8,508 nt of DNA from Terriglobia bacterium (lineage in GTDB: Bacteria; Acidobacteriota; Terriglobia; UBA7540). The position numbers and the translations under genes were made by a program. Below are positions 6,104 to 8,508 of this stretch, one piece after another (the stretch's first letter is position 1; the number at the start of each line of letters is the position of its first letter). The stretch covers positions 1 to 8,508 of the forward strand of contig JASHTZ010000315.1 of assembly GCA_030040295.1 (NCBI GenBank). Reading direction: 5' to 3'. Below the pieces are notes generated by a model, which made no database searches, was not told the DNA's origin, and worked only from the letters and a program-made list of their open reading frames with translations.

Positions 6104-7684
6104 ATGACCAGAGTTAACCAAAAGAACAGTTCCTTGCTTAGAAGTTTTATTCGATCGACTTTGTCCTCAATCACTTTCGGCGCCAGCAAGCCTGCCCGAT
6201 GCGCGAGGCGAAATCTTGCTTTTACCCGTCACCCTTTACCTTTTACAGGGTCTGGCCACTCCTTCGCTTTTCGACCTTTATCCTTCGTCCTTCCCGCTTC
6301 ATGCTTCCTCCTGCTTGCTGCCTACTGCTTTCTGCCCGCTACGTTTTGCCAGCAGCCTTCCGCGGCAACGCCCGCGGGTGTTCAAGTGACCAAGCAAGCT
6401 GGCGACCTTATTTTGCAGGGCTTCGATCATCTAGGCCAGCACGACGCCGCAGGCGCGGAGAAGGCCTTCCGCGCGGCCATCGAGGTTCAGCCGGAAGTTG
6501 AGGCCGCACATCGCGGTTTGGGATTGGCGCTTCGCGAGGAAGGGAGGCTGGCAGAGGCGTTTCGGGAATTGCAAACCGCCACACAACTCGATCCCTCGGA
6601 TTCCGATGCCCACTATACTTTAGGCTCCGTCTCATGGGCGTTGAGCTTGCCGGAAAATTCCCAGCCCAATAAAAAAGGGGGCCTGACTCCATCGGACTAC
6701 CAGGGAGTTGCGGGGGAAGAGTTTTCGAAAGCTCTGGCCCTCAGCCCCAAGGACGCCATGCTACGCATCAATTTGGCGGTCCTCTATCTCGACTCGAACC
6801 GGCCGCACGATGCGATTTCACAGGCGCAGGAAGCAGTGCGCATCGCTCCGAACGAAGCGCTGGCTCATGTTACGCTGGGCCGGGCTTACTTTGCCAGTGG
6901 GGAGGAGGAGAAGGCCGCCTCAGAATACGACACTGCGGCCAAGCTTGACCCACACGATGGTCAGGGCCTCTTGGCCCTGGGCGAGATGCGCATGTTCCAA
7001 CACCGCACGGAGGAGGCGGAAGCGGCGTTGCGGCAGGCCATTCAAGTCTCGCCGGATTTGGGGCCGGCCTATGCAGCCCTCGCACAGATTCTGGTGGAGC
7101 AAGACAAGAATAGCGAGGCGCGCTCTGTTCTGGAGAAGGCCGTGGCCCTGAATTCCCAGGATTGGCAAAGCCAGTACGAGCTTGCGGTGCTGCTGAACCA
7201 AGCTGGAGAGACAGCGCGCGCCACGGATCTGCTCCAGAAAGTCCTGCAAGTCAATCCGGATTTTCCCGGCGCGCGCGAGCAGTTGGCTACTGGCCTGCTG
7301 CGGCGGGGTGACATTCAGGGTGCTTCCGCCTTGGCCGGAAAAATGATTGCGGAAAATCCCCAGGGGCCGGAGGGACATCGCATCATGGCCTTGGTGCTCT
7401 GGAAGCAGCGGGACTACGAAGGCTCGCTTGCCGAATGCGCTATGGTGCTGAATGCCGATCCGAATTCCGCCGCTATGATGGCGCTCCAGTCCATCGCACT
7501 GTGGCAGGCGGGAAACCATCGCGAGGCCCAAAAAGCCTTTCGCGACGCCGCCAAGGTGGAGCCCAAAGTGGGCACCGCTGACGTTTTCTGCCGGCTGCTG
7601 CTCTGCGACGCGCACGACATCAACATCGTCAGCGATTTCCTCCACAAGAACCGCTGGGTTCTGATGCCTCCCATGGAGCAGTAG
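6104..7684 (+). CDS. Secreted or membrane-anchored TPR-repeat protein
   Basis: This 526-residue protein has an unusually long N-terminus followed by about eleven tetratricopeptide repeats. The hydrophobic core is SFVLPASCFLLLAAYCFLPATF (60-81), a likely signal peptide or anchor; Cys82 lacks a proper lipobox. TPR units run from about residue 98 to 488, most 34 residues long with the usual small residues at positions 8 and 20 and a Pro near the end (EVQPEVEAAHRGLGLALREEGRLAEAF, and similar). The third unit is stretched by a polar insert (about 183-199, PENSQPNKKGGLTPSD). The C-terminal ~38 residues form a non-TPR tail. TPR arrays are scaffolds for protein-protein contact; the partner is not evident. 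ATG at 6104 is supported by GGGAG (6091-6095) 8 bases upstream, and no other ATG occurs in frame until far into the TPR region. The region coding for residues 39-83 is made largely of heptamer repeats, so the first ~85 residues are less certain than the rest. Confidence 0.85.
   Translation: MTRVNQKNSSLLRSFIRSTLSSITFGASKPARCARRNLAFTRHPLPFTGSGHSFAFRPLSFVLPASCFLLLAAYCFLPATFCQQPSAATPAGVQVTKQAGDLILQGFDHLGQHDAAGAEKAFRAAIEVQPEVEAAHRGLGLALREEGRLAEAFRELQTATQLDPSDSDAHYTLGSVSWALSLPENSQPNKKGGLTPSDYQGVAGEEFSKALALSPKDAMLRINLAVLYLDSNRPHDAISQAQEAVRIAPNEALAHVTLGRAYFASGEEEKAASEYDTAAKLDPHDGQGLLALGEMRMFQHRTEEAEAALRQAIQVSPDLGPAYAALAQILVEQDKNSEARSVLEKAVALNSQDWQSQYELAVLLNQAGETARATDLLQKVLQVNPDFPGAREQLATGLLRRGDIQGASALAGKMIAENPQGPEGHRIMALVLWKQRDYEGSLAECAMVLNADPNSAAMMALQSIALWQAGNHREAQKAFRDAAKVEPKVGTADVFCRLLLCDAHDINIVSDFLHKNRWVLMPPMEQ
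6220..6351 (+). repeat. Degenerate heptamer tract, pyrimidine-rich strand, inside the TPR gene
   Basis: Seven-base units lie in two blocks. Block one (6220-6247) is TTTTACC, CGTCACC, CTTTACC, TTTTACA. Block two (6275-6351) begins CCTTTAT, CCTTCGT, CCTTCCC, GCTTCAT, GCTTCCT, then shifts to CCTGCTT, GCTGCCT, ACTGCTT, TCTGCCC, GCTACGT, TTTGCCA. The blocks are separated by 27 unrelated bases. CTTTACC and CCTTCAT types are the reverse complements of the GGTAAAG and ATGAAGG types at 5940-5995, in matching mirrored order. The tract lies in coding sequence but seven is not a multiple of three, so each unit is read in a different frame. Confidence 0.7.
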
Positions 7685-7756
7685 AGGCGGCACCTCGCCC
7701 CTTAGCGTGAAATCGAGAGATGATCGCAGGAGTTCCTCGCAAAATTTCCGATCACA

Positions 7757-7765
7757 TGATACGAT
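7757..7765 (+). promoter_or_regulatory. Weak extended -10 promoter candidate for the STAS gene
   Basis: TGATACGAT contains TACGAT (7760-7765, 4 of 6 consensus) preceded by TG at one-base spacing, the same arrangement as upstream of the OB-fold gene. No good -35 is visible. A six-base hairpin CCGCCG/CGGCGG (7795-7800 with 7807-7812) lies in the predicted leader before the Shine-Dalgarno. Confidence 0.28.
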
Positions 7766-7848
7766 GCGCACCGCGTCGTTCGTCCTCGACCCATCCGCCG
7801 TCCTCGCGGCGGGAATCTGAATGGAAAAAGTCGCTGGGAGGAATCGCC

Positions 7849-8205
7849 ATGGCGATTTTCATCGTAGAGAAGGTTGTTGACGGCATTATGCTGGTGGATT
7901 TGCGTGGACGCATCACCCTGGGGCCGGAGACGGAGGCGCTGCGCAATAAGTTGAAGGATCTGCTCACCGCCGGCCACAAGCATATTCTCCTGAACCTTGG
8001 CGAAGTGACATACCTTGACAGCGTGGGCCTCTCGAGCCTGGTTTCCGGCTACACCTCCGCTCGCAACGTGGGAGGCGATTTGAAGCTCCTGCATCTGCCC
8101 CGCGGAGTTGCACAGCTTCTCCAGATTACACGCCTCAGCACGGTTTTCGAAATCTATGAGGACCTCTCCGCGGCGGTAAATTCATTTAAAACGGAAGTCC
8201 TCTAA
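7849..8205 (+). CDS. STAS-domain anti-sigma factor antagonist (SpoIIAA/RsbV type)
   Basis: This 118-residue cytoplasmic protein consists of a single STAS domain. Such proteins bind an anti-sigma factor kinase in their unphosphorylated state, freeing a sigma factor or another target, and are switched off by serine phosphorylation. The core sequence is VDLRGRITLGPETEALRNKLKDLL (16-39), followed by ILLNLGEVTYLDSVGLSSLV (46-65). S58 of LDSVGL is at the phosphorylation site known in SpoIIAA. The helix and strand that follow (GGDLKLLHLPRGVAQLLQITRL) complete the fold. The open frame extends upstream to 7720, but ATG at 7849 is chosen because GGGAGGA (7836-7842) lies 6 bases upstream and the STAS fold begins right there. 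No kinase/anti-sigma factor or phosphatase gene is adjacent, so the partner must be elsewhere; the regulated pathway is unknown. Confidence 0.93.
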   Translation: MAIFIVEKVVDGIMLVDLRGRITLGPETEALRNKLKDLLTAGHKHILLNLGEVTYLDSVGLSSLVSGYTSARNVGGDLKLLHLPRGVAQLLQITRLSTVFEIYEDLSAAVNSFKTEVL

Positions 8206-8276
8206 GAGGCATGGAGCCGGCAGGACCTAACGTGGCCTTCCCTCCTGCGCAATTTCCCTTCACAGAATTCATCCCT

Positions 8277-8305
8277 TTGACATTGACCTTGTGTGCTGGT
8301 AGAGT
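8277..8305 (+). promoter_or_regulatory. Sigma-70-type promoter for the cold-shock gene
   Basis: A perfect -35 TTGACA (8277-8282) is followed after exactly 17 bases by TAGAGT (8300-8305), which matches 4 of 6 positions of the -10 consensus. Transcription would begin near 8312, giving a leader of about 68 bases before the cold-shock start codon. This is the strongest promoter match in the window. Confidence 0.7.
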
Positions 8306-8379
8306 GGCCCCAACGTGTGCAAGAGGCGACTTAACAGGCAATAATAACGTAAAGCCCCCCTGCGCAAATCGAGGTGTGT

Positions 8380-8508
8380 ATGCAAGGCACAATCAAGCGG
8401 GTCATTCGCGACCGCGGATTTGGTTTCATTCGTTCCACGGACGGGCAAGAGGTGTTCTTCCATCGCAGCAGCCTTCAGCAGCTCAATTTTGACGGACTGA
8501 AAGAAGGC
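8380..8508 (+). CDS. Cold-shock protein (CspA family), N-terminal part
   Basis: The frame begins at ATG 8380 and runs off the window, giving 43 residues of an expected 65-90. It is a small OB-fold protein that binds single-stranded RNA or DNA and is generally thought to act as an RNA chaperone. The sequence MQGTIKRVIRDRGFGFIRS contains the RNP1-type motif RGFGFI (residues 12-17), and EVFFHRSSL (24-32) is the RNP2-type motif with the expected aromatic residues. Position 7 is Arg and no Trp follows, in place of the common K-W pair near the N-terminus of CspA proteins, a variation seen in divergent members. GAGGT (8371-8375) lies 4 bases before the ATG, a rather short spacing. A good promoter lies upstream at 8277-8305. 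Confidence 0.9.
   Translation, partial: MQGTIKRVIRDRGFGFIRSTDGQEVFFHRSSLQQLNFDGLKEG

Noticed and set aside
6920..7771. Long minus-strand frame of 283 codons opposite the TPR gene
   Set aside because: Antisense shadow; the + strand shows regular 34-residue TPR periodicity.
8219..8252. GCAGGA/TCCTGC inverted repeat after the STAS gene as a terminator
   Set aside because: It has a six-base stem with a loop of about 17 bases and no following T-tract.

Overview
The window reads as ordinary chromosomal DNA from a moderately GC-rich, Gram-negative-type soil bacterium. The best guess is an Acidobacteriota member. This is inferred from a secreted DUF4382/DUF5666-style protein, a secreted TPR protein, an intergenic hairpin repeat of a kind I associate with that phylum, and degenerate heptamer tracts. 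No 16S rRNA or taxon-specific gene is present to prove it.

Layout: a secreted DUF-type protein lacking its N-terminus (3-1103, +) converges with an AlkA-type DNA glycosylase (1251-2258, -). A two-hairpin palindromic repeat (2324-2371) lies upstream of the glycosylase, in the divergent gap before a geranylgeranyl-reductase-family flavoprotein (2496-3734, +). Next comes hemL (3847-5133, +), the first committed tetrapyrrole enzyme. It converges on a tRNA-Leu(CAA) gene (5159-5247, -) that has a recognisable promoter. A small membrane-anchored OB-fold-like protein follows (5466-5936, +), then a TPR-repeat secreted protein (6104-7684, +), a single STAS-domain anti-sigma-factor antagonist (7849-8205, +), and the start of a cold-shock protein (8380 to the window end, +) with a near-consensus promoter.

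How the genes relate: most genes look like separate transcription units with their own ribosome binding sites and gaps of 110-200 bases, not one operon. The flavoprotein and hemL are the most plausible co-transcribed pair. Both could serve isoprenoid or tetrapyrrole metabolism, but that link is inference. STAS and Csp are both small regulatory proteins, but each seems to have its own promoter region.

I found no CRISPR array, transposase, phage gene, toxin-antitoxin pair, secondary-metabolite cluster or clear new defence system. The most unusual structure is a pair of degenerate 7-base repeat tracts in inverted orientation (5940-5995 and 6220-6351). One lies upstream of the TPR gene. The other lies inside its 5' coding region and encodes the hydrophobic core of its signal peptide.
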